DNA of 43,578 bases from Sebaldella sp. (GCA_018058425.1 JAGOZX010000018.1:1-43578); one strand, 5' to 3'; counted from the first letter of the stretch, positions 32,930-41,007 are shown. The notes: generated by a model from the letters alone, not told the origin. A program made the numbers and translations.

Positions 32930-33574
32930 ATGTTAGAAAACTTAAAAAAAGAAGTAATAGAAGCAGGTATAAAATTAAAAGAATATAAATTAATAACATT
33001 AACAGGAGGAAATGTAAGTGGAAGGGATAAAGAAACAGGTTATATTGTTATGACTCCTAGTGGAATGGAGTATGATTTACTTAAATTAGAGGATATTACA
33101 GTAACAGATTTAGATGGAAATATAATAGAGGGAATAAGAAAGCAAAGTTCGGATTTAAAAACGCATTTACAAATATATAAGGCCAAAGAAGAAATTAATG
33201 GAATAATTCACACTCATTCATCATTTGCAAGTTGCTTTGCAGTGCTAAACGAGAGTATACCTGTAACATCTACGACAATGGCAAATGAAATAGGAGGAGA
33301 AGTTCCAGTTTCTAAATATGCGCCAGTTGGTTCTGATGAATTAGGAGAATATATAGTAGAAAAAATTGGAGATCAAAAAGCTGTTTTATTAGAAAGTCAT
33401 GGAGTATTTGCATATGGAGGAAATGTAAGTCATGCATTAACAGCAGCAGTAATGCTTGAAGATGCAGCAAAAGTTTATTATTTGGCTAAAAGTATAGGGA
33501 GCCCTAAGCCATTACCAGAAGAAGAAATAAAAAGAGCAAGTGAACTATTTAAAAATGTATATGGTCAAAAATAA
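32930..33574 (+). CDS. Class II aldolase (L-fuculose-phosphate aldolase/adducin family)
   Basis: This 214-residue protein starts at the ATG at 32930, seven bases behind AAGGAGG; the TTG at 32924 touches the RBS and is rejected. It has GGNVSGRD for phosphate binding, zinc ligands His94 and His96 (HTHSSFASCF) and His157 (ESHGVF). It cleaves a sugar phosphate to dihydroxyacetone phosphate and an aldehyde, or acts as an epimerase. It lies between EIIC and the second EIIB, so it belongs to the PTS pathway. Confidence 0.9.
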   Translation: MLENLKKEVIEAGIKLKEYKLITLTGGNVSGRDKETGYIVMTPSGMEYDLLKLEDITVTDLDGNIIEGIRKQSSDLKTHLQIYKAKEEINGIIHTHSSFASCFAVLNESIPVTSTTMANEIGGEVPVSKYAPVGSDELGEYIVEKIGDQKAVLLESHGVFAYGGNVSHALTAAVMLEDAAKVYYLAKSIGSPKPLPEEEIKRASELFKNVYGQK

Positions 33575-33602
33575 AAAATAGAGAAATACATAGGAGGAAA
33601 AT

Positions 33603-33887
33603 ATGAACAAAAAGAAGATAATGGTAGCTTGTGGAACTGGTATAGCTACTTCGACTGTAGTTGTAAATAAAATGGGTAATTTATTAAAAGAAAAAGGAAT
33701 TAATGTGGATATACAACAGTGTAAAGTGTCTGAACTTCCATATAAAACTGATAAAGTGGACTTAATTGTTACAACTACAGCTTATACAAGTAAAAATAAT
33801 ATTCCTGTTGTTGTTGCAGTATCTTTTTTAACAGGAATTGGTGTGGATAAGGATTTAGAAAAAATAATTGAAATTTTAAATAAATAA
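33603..33887 (+). CDS. PTS EIIB component, GatB type (second copy)
   Basis: This 94-residue paralogue of the EIIB at 31225 has a canonical phospho-loop, Cys10 in ACGTGIATSTVVV, and the shared FLTGIGV segment. RBS TAGGAGG. Only one EIIC is seen, so two EIIB proteins may serve one permease, or this copy may phosphorylate the EIIC of another locus or act in signalling to the PRD regulator. Confidence 0.9.
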   Translation: MNKKKIMVACGTGIATSTVVVNKMGNLLKEKGINVDIQQCKVSELPYKTDKVDLIVTTTAYTSKNNIPVVVAVSFLTGIGVDKDLEKIIEILNK

Positions 33888-33980
33888 AAATTATAAAATT
33901 TGGAGAGTGGAGTTTCTTAAGACTTTATATTCTTTAAATGAAGTATATTACTTATAAAAGTGAGGAACTTGGGAGGAACA

Positions 33981-34469
33981 ATGAGATATAAATATGATAC
34001 TAAAAAATATTTTGTAAAGATTATACTGACATCAATATTTATAGGGTTTTTATTGATTTATGCAATCATAAAAAATATTTCAAATTTGAATATTAGTATA
34101 TATACATTTATTATAATTGCATCACTTTATGAATTATTTAATATTTATATAGCCATGTGTAAACCATCAGAAATTGAGTTAACTGATGAAGTGGTGATAT
34201 TTAAGTCTTTTAATAAAGAAAGGAAATATGAAATAAAAAATTTGAAATTTATGATGATAAAAGAGCTATCGAATAAAAAATTATATTTAAGAATAGATAA
34301 TTACAATTTTCTCAAAGGGAGATACTGGCTAGATACAAAGTCTTATGAAAATAATCAGGAGTTGTATGTGAATTTATTGGAATTAGAGAGAAGCGTAAAT
34401 CCTAATCAGTTAAAGTATAACACTAGAAGAATAGTAAAAAAAAGCAGAAGTTCAGGCTGCTATAAATAA
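33981..34469 (+). CDS. Small membrane protein with bacterial PH-like domain
   Basis: This 162-residue protein starts at 33981 with GGGAGG upstream; a GTG at 33960 lies before the RBS. It has two hydrophobic helices at about residues 11-34 and 39-58. After them comes a beta-rich cytoplasmic part (SEIELTDEVVIFKSFNKE) that resembles bacterial PH (YdbT/EbsA-like) domains, then a basic Cys-containing tail. I do not recognise a specific family. It ends before a strong terminator, so it is the last gene of the PTS operon or a separate unit. Confidence 0.55.
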   Translation: MRYKYDTKKYFVKIILTSIFIGFLLIYAIIKNISNLNISIYTFIIIASLYELFNIYIAMCKPSEIELTDEVVIFKSFNKERKYEIKNLKFMMIKELSNKKLYLRIDNYNFLKGRYWLDTKSYENNQELYVNLLELERSVNPNQLKYNTRRIVKKSRSSGCYK

Positions 34470-34498
34470 AAAATAATATTATAGAATTTGATATAAAG

Positions 34499-34530
34499 TA
34501 GTAAGCTGCCTTTTAAGGCAGCTTTACTTT
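34499..34530 (+). terminator. Terminator of the PTS operon
   Basis: GTAAGCTGCC and GGCAGCTTTAC pair with one bulge around TTTTAA, followed by a T-rich tail. Confidence 0.85.
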
Positions 34531-34593
34531 AGAGGATGAAAAGAGGATGCAAATTTCAAAGAATCTAAACAAATTAAGAAAATCCCGTCAATC

Positions 34594-34627
34594 TGTCATC
34601 CAGAGGAACGAAGTGACGTAGGGATCT
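34594..34627 (-). repeat. REP-like element copy 4 (inverted)
   Basis: The copy runs from TGTCATCCAGAG to GTAGGGATCT. It has the same orientation as copy 3. Confidence 0.65.
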
Positions 34628-34724
34628 GTAACGTTTAAAGTATTGGAGGATATATCGTAAGAGTAAAATGGATAAGGTTCTCAGGTTTTTTATAAGTGTG
34701 TTTTTGATAATTGCTACGGTAATA

Positions 34725-34757
34725 GATTCTCACGTCATTTCATTCCTCAGAATGACA
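34725..34757 (+). repeat. REP-like element copy 5
   Basis: The copy runs from GATTCTCACG to CAGAATGACA with a variable core (TCATTTCATT). It pairs in inverted orientation with copy 4, 98 bases away. Confidence 0.7.
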
Positions 34758-34811
34758 AAGAAGAAGGATTTCTTTACTTTATGTAAATTCTGAAATTATA
34801 ACTATATATTA

Positions 34812-34841
34812 ATAAAGTAGGAGTGAAAAAATCTACTTTTA
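34812..34841. terminator. Hairpin with A/T flanks, possible bidirectional terminator
   Basis: AAAGTAG (34814-34820) and CTACTTT (34833-34839) are followed by T on both strands. It sits just beyond the stop of the 23-codon minus-strand ORF. Confidence 0.5.
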
Positions 34842-34853
34842 TAATGAAATTTA

Positions 34854-34925
34854 TTAGTATCTACACTTTAATTGCCCAAAATAATTTTTAAGCTCATTAA
34901 CACTTATCTCATTATACATTACCAC
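34854..34925 (-). pseudogene. 23-codon ORF with strong RBS, probable gene remnant
   Basis: The GTG at 34925 follows AGGAGG at normal distance and gives a short peptide opening MVMYNEISVNELKNYFG before a stop. The ISVNELKNY segment resembles the start of rhodanese-like domains, so this may be a decayed gene or a microprotein. The rest of the gap 34531-35158 holds two REP-like copies, a hairpin and the FSA promoter. Confidence 0.3.
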
Positions 34926-35034
34926 AATATTCCTCCTAAATTTTTTTATTAACCTTTATTATAATATATTAGATTTAAAAACTCAAATTTAAGCTGTAAT
35001 TATTGGTAAATAATATCAGCGAAGAAAAATGTAC

Positions 35035-35063
35035 TTGACAAACTATTTAAAAAAAAGTATATA
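35035..35063 (+). promoter_or_regulatory. Promoter of the FSA-type aldolase gene
   Basis: TTGACA and TATATA are exactly 17 bases apart, about 95 bases before the ATG. Confidence 0.75.
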
Positions 35064-35158
35064 TAAGATATGCTAGGATGTAATTCTTTTCACAAATGTG
35101 TAAAGAAAAGATTAAGAAATAAATTGGAAAATTGATTTCAAAAATTTGAGGAGGAAAA

Positions 35159-35842
35159 ATGGAGTATTTATTAGATACAGCTAATTTAAAAGAAATAAAA
35201 GAAATAAATGATTTATTCCCAATAGCAGGAGTGACAACAAATCCAACTATAATTGCAAATGAAAAAAAAGATTATAAAGAAATAATAAATGGTATATTAG
35301 AAATCTTAGGGACTGAAAAAATGTTACATGTTCAAACATTAGGGAAAACAGCAGATGTTATAATAAAGGAAGCTAAGTTATTAAAGTCAAATTTTAAAGG
35401 TAACCTATATATAAAGATTCCAGTAATGGCAGAAGGTCTAAAGGCAATGGCAGAATTGAAAAAAGAAGGATTCAATATAACAGCAACAGGAATTCTTACT
35501 TCACAACAGATAGTGATGGCCTCAGAAGCTGGTGCAGACTATATGGCTCCATATGTAAATAGAGCTGATAATATAGGGGGAGATGGAATAAAATTAGTAG
35601 AGGAAGCTTATAAAATATTAGATAGTAAAAAGGATAATAAATCAAAAATACTTGGAGCATCTTATAAGAATGTGAGACAGGTTCATAATTCTATATTAGC
35701 AGGAGCAAAGGCTGTTACAGTGCCAGCTGATATATTAAAACAATTGATTTACCACCCATACACTGATTGGAGTATAGAAAAATTTGAAAGTGATTGGGGA
35801 AAAGTATATGGTGATGGAAAGACACTTTTAGATATTTTATAA
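35159..35842 (+). CDS. fsa: Fructose-6-phosphate aldolase/transaldolase-like (FSA)
   Basis: This 227-residue protein is of the FSA subfamily of small transaldolases. It has LLDTANLKEI and GVTTNPT at the N-terminus, the Schiff-base lysine Lys86 in YIKIPVMAEG (E. coli FSA Lys85), and a C-terminal YHPYTDWSIEKFESDW. It reversibly cleaves fructose 6-phosphate-like ketoses into glyceraldehyde 3-phosphate and hydroxyacetone or dihydroxyacetone. In E. coli the fsaA gene neighbours the glycyl radical enzyme pair ybiY-ybiW, and the same pairing recurs here. This supports a common pathway. RBS GAGGAGG. Confidence 0.92.
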   Translation: MEYLLDTANLKEIKEINDLFPIAGVTTNPTIIANEKKDYKEIINGILEILGTEKMLHVQTLGKTADVIIKEAKLLKSNFKGNLYIKIPVMAEGLKAMAELKKEGFNITATGILTSQQIVMASEAGADYMAPYVNRADNIGGDGIKLVEEAYKILDSKKDNKSKILGASYKNVRQVHNSILAGAKAVTVPADILKQLIYHPYTDWSIEKFESDWGKVYGDGKTLLDIL

Positions 35843-35856
35843 TAATAAAGTTTAGT

Positions 35857-35887
35857 AAAACAGTACAGAAATTTGTGCTGTTTTTTA
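35857..35887 (+). terminator. Terminator after fsa
   Basis: AAAACAGTACA and TGTGCTGTTTT pair with one mismatch, followed by TT. Confidence 0.8.
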
Positions 35888-35918
35888 GTTTAAGTATCTT
35901 TGAAATATTTTGATTAAA

Positions 35919-35950
35919 TAAAAAGACGAAATTTTTATAATCTCGTCTTC
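35919..35950 (-). terminator. Terminator of the diiron protein gene
   Basis: AAGACGA (35923-35929) and TCGTCTT (35943-35949) form the stem, and on the minus strand TTTTTATTT follows. Confidence 0.75.
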
Positions 35951-35962
35951 TTAAAAGAATTA

Positions 35963-36598
35963 TTAAATGTTTACACAAGCACCATGTCCAGCAGCTATAA
36001 ATTCAGGAGAAATCTTAAATAATTCAAGTTTAATTTTTTCTTTTAATCCTTCATTAGGTATCTGCTCTAAGCTAATTGTTTCCACTTCATCTTTCCAATT
36101 TCCATCAATTATTTTACCATGTGAATCACCAAATCTAAACATTAAGTCACTACTAAAGAAAATTTTACGTTTTTTTTCAAAAAGTAAAACTCCTTCCCAC
36201 ATGTGCATTTCAGATGGATAAGTGATAAATTCAAGGTCATAATCATCACCAGTTAATTTAGTACCACCATTTTGTATAATTACATTATCTGTAATTCCGA
36301 ACTCTATAAGTTGTCTTGCTGTGATTGCAGAGCAAATAGTTTTAACTTCTGGAAAACTTTCAAGAATTAAAGAAAGCCCACCACATTCATCAGATTCAAA
36401 ATGCGAGGCAAAAACATATTTTAGTTTTTTATCTCCTAATAGTTCCTTTATTTTAGGAATAATTACTTTTGCTTGTTCAATATTTCCAGTATGTATCAAT
36501 ATCGGTTCCTCAGTTAACAATAGATATTGATTAAATGAAAGATCAATAGGCTGAACATAATTTGTAAATTGGTGTAAATCATTAAAAATAGTTGTCAT
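35963..36598 (-). CDS. Stand-alone diiron metallo-beta-lactamase-fold protein (flavodiiron core, no flavodoxin)
   Basis: This 211-residue beta-lactamase fold has the full ligand set of flavodiiron proteins: His66-x-Glu68-x-Asp70 (SHFESDEC), His132 (EMHMWEG), Asp151 (SSDLMF) and His205 (AAGHGAC). The spacing is close to the flavodiiron pattern, including exactly 18 residues between His132 and Asp151. No flavodoxin domain follows; the gene ends right after His205. Relatives include oxygen-binding diiron proteins used in sensing and O2 reduction. Its place beside an O2-sensitive glycyl radical system suggests O2 protection or sensing, which is an inference. RBS AAGGAGC. Confidence 0.85.
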   Translation of the reverse strand: MTTIFNDLHQFTNYVQPIDLSFNQYLLLTEEPILIHTGNIEQAKVIIPKIKELLGDKKLKYVFASHFESDECGGLSLILESFPEVKTICSAITARQLIEFGITDNVIIQNGGTKLTGDDYDLEFITYPSEMHMWEGVLLFEKKRKIFFSSDLMFRFGDSHGKIIDGNWKDEVETISLEQIPNEGLKEKIKLELFKISPEFIAAGHGACVNI

Positions 36599-36689
36599 AT
36601 TTTGCTCCTTTAGTATTTAAATTTATTTTATTAAGTAATGGTTGCTTCTTCATGTGATATTTGAAGTATTGGAATATCAAGCAGGGCTA

Positions 36690-37460
36690 TTATATTAACT
36701 CAACAAGAAATTTTTTAGAAATTTCCTTAACTTCATTAGAAAGTAATTCAGATTTTTTTTCTGTAATTATAGAATCAAACTCTTTAAGAGAAGAAAAACT
36801 AAAAGTTCCTTCACAATGAAATTTTTTGTTTTCAATAACAAGATATTTTTTCTTAGCTATTGAAATAACTGCTTTTTTTGTATTTCCATCTTCTGACTGA
36901 AAATTTGTGATACTTCCAGTAGTAAGATTAATCCCGCAGCTACCCAGAAAAGCCTTATCTACTTTGTATTTTTCTATCGCTTCTATTGCTTCGCTTCCCA
37001 CAATTCCACCTATTTCTTTATTATAATTACCACCAATTATGATAACATCGGTTTTACTGTGCTTTCTAAAAAGAGAAGCAAGGCTTGGCATGTTAGTAAT
37101 AAGAACAATAGATTTATCTTGAGCTGCCAATAACTCAGCTGCTATATAATTAATACTAGAAACATCTAAGAAAATAGTTTCTTCTGGTAAAATATTATCA
37201 AAAATCTTTTTAGCAATTATATTTTTTTGAGTTGTTTTATTTATAAGCCTTTCATCTAAAGTAGATAGGTGAACAATCTCTTTTTTTAAAATAGCTCCTC
37301 CATGAGTTCGTCTAAGTTTTCCTTCTAACTCTAACCTTTGAAGATCTTTTCTTATCATAACTTCTGAAACGTTAAAAGTTTGAGACAGTTCTTTTACTTT
37401 CACTTTTTTATTTTTATTTAGAAGTTCCATAATTTTGTCTAATCTTTCATCCAAAAACAT
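36690..37460 (-). CDS. DeoR-family transcriptional repressor
   Basis: This 256-residue protein starts at 37460 (MFLDERLDKI), because the upstream ATG at 37472 lies within the GAGGTG RBS. It has a DeoR helix-turn-helix (KVKELSQTFNVSEVMIRKDL, then LRRTHGGAIL), followed by a phosphosugar-binding domain with IFLDVSSINYIAAELL and DKAFLGSCGI. It is divergent from the glycyl radical operon and should repress it until a phosphorylated sugar intermediate binds. Confidence 0.9.
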   Translation of the reverse strand: MFLDERLDKIMELLNKNKKVKVKELSQTFNVSEVMIRKDLQRLELEGKLRRTHGGAILKKEIVHLSTLDERLINKTTQKNIIAKKIFDNILPEETIFLDVSSINYIAAELLAAQDKSIVLITNMPSLASLFRKHSKTDVIIIGGNYNKEIGGIVGSEAIEAIEKYKVDKAFLGSCGINLTTGSITNFQSEDGNTKKAVISIAKKKYLVIENKKFHCEGTFSFSSLKEFDSIITEKKSELLSNEVKEISKKFLVELI

Positions 37461-37553
37461 CTCACACCTCATTTGTTTTTATATACTATTTTATTATATA
37501 ATAAAATTCTTATTTTGGCTATTAATTATCAAAGAGAAAAAATTTAAAATGAC

Positions 37554-37582
37554 TTGACATTTTCTCTATAATGAAATAAAAT
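37554..37582 (+). promoter_or_regulatory. Promoter of the glycyl radical operon with GAAA-repeat operator region
   Basis: TTGACA and TAAAAT are 17 bases apart. From 37571 to 37609 the DNA carries repeated GAAAA/CGAAAC/TGAAAAC units, a plausible DeoR binding region just downstream of -10. Confidence 0.65.
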
Positions 37583-37623
37583 AAAAGAAAACGAAACTAA
37601 ATGAAAACAAAAAGGTGAGAAAT

Positions 37624-38519
37624 ATGGAAACATATATATGTGAGATAGAGAGAATGGGTTTATATGATGGCCCTGGAATAAGAACAGTTGTTTTTTTAAA
37701 AGGCTGTCCATTAAGGTGTCTTTGGTGTTCAAATCCAGAAACTCAAATAAGTAAAAATCAAATATATTATGATGAAAAAAAATGTATAAGATGTAAAAAG
37801 TGTACAGAAGTAGCAGAAAATAATGCTATTACATTTATAGATAAGTGGGAATTTGATCCTGAAAAATGTGAGGATGCTGATAAATATATAGCTGTCTGTC
37901 CAACAAGTGCATTGAAAAAAGCAGCTGGTAAAATGACAGTAAATGAAATTTTTGATGAAGTAATGAAAGATTCTTCGTACTATAGAAACTCTAATGGAGG
38001 GCTTACTATTTCTGGAGGAGAAGTGTTACTTAATACAGATTTTGCATTTGAACTTTTATCTAAGGTAAAAGAGGAATACGTTAGTACAGCAATAGAAACA
38101 ACTGGATTTAGTAATTATGAAAATTTAGAAAAACTTGGAAAAGTCACAGATCACATACTATTCGATTTAAAACACATGAATTCAAAAAGTCATAAGGAAT
38201 TAACAGGAGTATCAAATGAAATAATATTAGAGAATTTAGAAAAATTATCAAGATGGCATAAGGGCATTATAATACGATTTCCATTGATAAAAGAGATGAA
38301 TGATTCAGATGAGAATATAATTGAGACCGCAAATTTTTTAAAAAAGTGAAACTAAATGAAATTCATGTTTTACCTTACCATACACTTGGACTTGAGAAAT
38401 ATAGGCAGCTACAGATGGAATATCCTATGAAAGTTTTAGAAAAACATACTAAGGAAGAACTTAATAGAATTATAGAATTAATAAAAGATGTGGGAATTAA
38501 TGCAAAACTTAATGGATAA
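37624..38519 (+). CDS. Glycyl radical enzyme activase; complete only after a -1 frameshift at 38340-38346
   Basis: The radical SAM activase has Cys28, Cys32 and Cys35 (GCPLRCLWC) and the start METYICEIERMGLYDGPG. The zero frame stops at TGA 38347-38349 after 241 residues. The -1 frame continues without a break (VKLNEIHVLPYHTLG...) to the TAA at 38517-38519, adding 57 residues and giving the usual length near 298. The junction is A-AAA-AAG, overlapping T-TTA-AAA, both classic -1 slippery heptamers, directly before the stop. The ferredoxin insert keeps Cys54, 57, 60 and 92 (one complete cluster) but lacks three ligands of the second cluster. It installs the radical on the next gene's product. 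RBS AAAGGTGAG. Programmed frameshift, phase variation or sequencing error are all possible. Confidence 0.82.
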
Positions 38520-38560
38520 AAAAGTAAAAAAATGTATAAATAAAAATAGGAGGAATTATT

Positions 38561-40969
38561 ATGAAATCTTATGAATTAAAAAGTGAAAGAGTAGCAAGAC
38601 TTAGAGAAGAAGCTTTAGGTAAAACTCCGGGAGTTTGTGTAGAGCGGGCTAGATATCTTACAAAAGCTTATAAAGAAAATGAAGAAAAGTCGAAATATAT
38701 AAAAAGAGCACTTGCAGTAAAAGAAGTATTGGAAAATATGAGTATTTATATGAAAGATGGAGAGCTCGTAGTAGGGAACCAATCATCGGATAATAGAACT
38801 GCACCATTATTTCCAGAATATGCTGTAGAATGGATAATTGAGGAATTAAATGAAAAAGGGAACTTTGATCAAAGAGATGGAGATAGATTTCATCTTCAAG
38901 AAAAAGATAAAAAGGAAGTTTTAGAAATTTGTGAATATTGGAAAGGGAAAACTTTAAGAGAAAAATGTTATTCACAGATGACTGATGAAATGAAAAATGC
39001 TTCTCAAGTAAAAGCTATACATGGAGAAGGAAACATGACTTCTGGTGATGGGCATATAGTTCCAGACTTTGAAAAAGCCTTGAAAGTAGGATTAAGAGGA
39101 ATAATAAATGAGGCAAAAGAAGAAATGGAAAAAGTAGATATAACAGAATTTGGCGGATATAATAAAAAAGATTTTTTAGAATCGATTGTTATTTTAAATG
39201 AAGCAATAATAGATTTTAGTCATAGATTTTCTAAACTGGCTAAAGAAGCAGCAGAAAAAGAAACAGATGAGGAAAGAAAAAAAGAATTATTAGTTATTGC
39301 TGAAAACTGTAAAAATGTACCAGAAAACTCACCTAGTACTTTTTGGGAATCTATACAAATGGTTTGGTTTATTCATTTAGTTATTCAAATCGAAAGTAAT
39401 GGACACTCAGCATCATTAGGAAGAGTAGATCAATACTTATATGAGTATTATAAAAAAGATGTATTAGAAGATAAGGTTATTAGCAAAGAGTTTGCTAAAG
39501 AGCTCCTACAATGTTTATGGGTGAAACTGTATACAATAATAAAAGTGAGACCAACTTCTCATTCAGGATATGGTGCGGGATATCCTACATATCAGAATGT
39601 GACTATAGGCGGTTCAAATTATGATGGAAGTGATTCTTGTAATGAATTAACTTATTTAATTTTGGAAAGTGTTGCTGAAAATAAACTAACACAACCAAAC
39701 TTAGCAGTTAGATTTCATTCTAACTCTCCAGAAAGATTTATAAGAGAAAGTGCATCAGTAGCAGCTACAGGGTATGGAATGCCTGCAATGCATACAGATG
39801 AAATAATAGTTCCGGCATTATTAAATAAAGGAGTGGAATTTAAAGATGCCTATAATTACACAATGGTAGGATGTGTAGAAGTAGCAGTTCCAGGAAAATG
39901 GGGTTATAGATGTACAGGAATGACATTTACTAATTTTATAAAAATTGTAGAGTTGGTAATTAATGATGGGCATGATCCAAGAACTGGAATAGATCTTTAC
40001 TCAGGAAATGGAACATTATTAGACTTTCAATCATTTGATGAGTTATGGAAATCATGGGAAAAGAATATTGCATATTACACAAGATTAAGTGTAGCATTAG
40101 ATGTGTTGGCAGATACACATTTAGAAGAATTTCCTGATATTTTTTGTTCAAGTTTAATAGATAATTGTATAAAAAGAGGGAAAACAGCAAAAGAAGGTGG
40201 AGCAAAGTATGATATTATAGCGGGTCTACAAGTAGGACTTGCTAATGCGGCAAATTCACTATATGCTTTAAAGAGAATAGTTTTTGAAGATAAAATATTA
40301 TCTAAAGAAGAAGTATTTAATGCACTAAAAAGCAACTTTAGCGGAATAGAAGGAGAAAGAATAAGAAATATATTGTTAAATGCACCAAAATATGGAAATG
40401 ATATAGATGAAATAGATAGATTTACAGTAGAGACATATAATCCATATATTTTAGAAATAGCAAAGTATAAAAATACAAGATATGGAAGAGGGCCAATAAA
40501 TGGAGGTTATGGATTATCAACTTCTGGAATATCATCAAATGTGCCTATGGGAACAGTAACAGGGGCAACTCCAGATGGAAGATATGAATATACACCAGCT
40601 GCTGAAGGGGCATCACCTACACAAGGAACTGATACTAAAGGGCCGACAGCTGTATTAAATTCATTAATAAAATTACCAACTTTACTAATAACAGGTGGTC
40701 AGCTGTTAAATCAAAAATATTCTCCTGAATTAATAAAAACAGAAGAGCAGTTTGAAAAATTCGTAAGTATAATAAAAACTTTCATTAACTTAAAAGGATG
40801 GCATATACAATTTAATATTATTTCAAAAGAAGTGTTACAAGAGGCTCAAAGAGAACCAGAAAAGCATAGAGATATTGTAGTTAGAGTAGCGGGATATTGC
40901 GCGCAGTTTGTAACATTAGATGCTATAACTCAGAATGATATAATATCTAGAACAGAGCAAAAAATATAA
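38561..40969 (+). CDS. Glycyl radical enzyme, YbiW/PflF-like dehydratase or lyase group
   Basis: This 802-residue enzyme has the active-site Cys438 and Glu440 (MVGCVEVAVPGKWGY) and the glycyl radical site Gly778 in RVAGYCAQF. The single Cys followed by Val-Glu marks the eliminase/dehydratase branch rather than pyruvate formate-lyase, which has Cys-Cys. The neighbouring activase and FSA match the E. coli ybiY-ybiW-fsaA arrangement. From memory, this group has recently been linked to radical ring opening of 1,5-anhydroglucitol 6-phosphate to a deoxy-ketose phosphate that FSA splits, which would fit the PTS here. RBS TAGGAGG. The general class is sure; the substrate is not. Confidence 0.9.
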   Translation: MKSYELKSERVARLREEALGKTPGVCVERARYLTKAYKENEEKSKYIKRALAVKEVLENMSIYMKDGELVVGNQSSDNRTAPLFPEYAVEWIIEELNEKGNFDQRDGDRFHLQEKDKKEVLEICEYWKGKTLREKCYSQMTDEMKNASQVKAIHGEGNMTSGDGHIVPDFEKALKVGLRGIINEAKEEMEKVDITEFGGYNKKDFLESIVILNEAIIDFSHRFSKLAKEAAEKETDEERKKELLVIAENCKNVPENSPSTFWESIQMVWFIHLVIQIESNGHSASLGRVDQYLYEYYKKDVLEDKVISKEFAKELLQCLWVKLYTIIKVRPTSHSGYGAGYPTYQNVTIGGSNYDGSDSCNELTYLILESVAENKLTQPNLAVRFHSNSPERFIRESASVAATGYGMPAMHTDEIIVPALLNKGVEFKDAYNYTMVGCVEVAVPGKWGYRCTGMTFTNFIKIVELVINDGHDPRTGIDLYSGNGTLLDFQSFDELWKSWEKNIAYYTRLSVALDVLADTHLEEFPDIFCSSLIDNCIKRGKTAKEGGAKYDIIAGLQVGLANAANSLYALKRIVFEDKILSKEEVFNALKSNFSGIEGERIRNILLNAPKYGNDIDEIDRFTVETYNPYILEIAKYKNTRYGRGPINGGYGLSTSGISSNVPMGTVTGATPDGRYEYTPAAEGASPTQGTDTKGPTAVLNSLIKLPTLLITGGQLLNQKYSPELIKTEEQFEKFVSIIKTFINLKGWHIQFNIISKEVLQEAQREPEKHRDIVVRVAGYCAQFVTLDAITQNDIISRTEQKI

Positions 40970-40981
40970 AATGAAACATGT

Positions 40982-41007
40982 AGGACTGTTATAAGCAGTC
41001 CTTTTTA
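40982..41007 (+). terminator. Terminator of the glycyl radical operon
   Basis: AGGACTG (40982-40988) and CAGTCCT (40996-41002) form a 7-bp stem followed by TTTTT. Confidence 0.85.

Noticed and set aside
13520..34757. CRISPR array
   Set aside because: The repeated elements are dispersed over kilobases in both orientations, without regular spacers.
35967..36221. Plus-strand ORF opposite the diiron protein
   Set aside because: It is antisense to a gene with all six metal ligands and has no RBS.
38346..38519. Separate short gene after the activase
   Set aside because: Its sequence is the conserved C-terminus of the activase in the -1 frame, and it has no start or RBS of its own.
38561..40969. 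Pyruvate formate-lyase
   Set aside because: The active site is Gly-Cys-Val-Glu, not the Cys-Cys pair of pyruvate formate-lyase, so it belongs to the eliminase/dehydratase branch.
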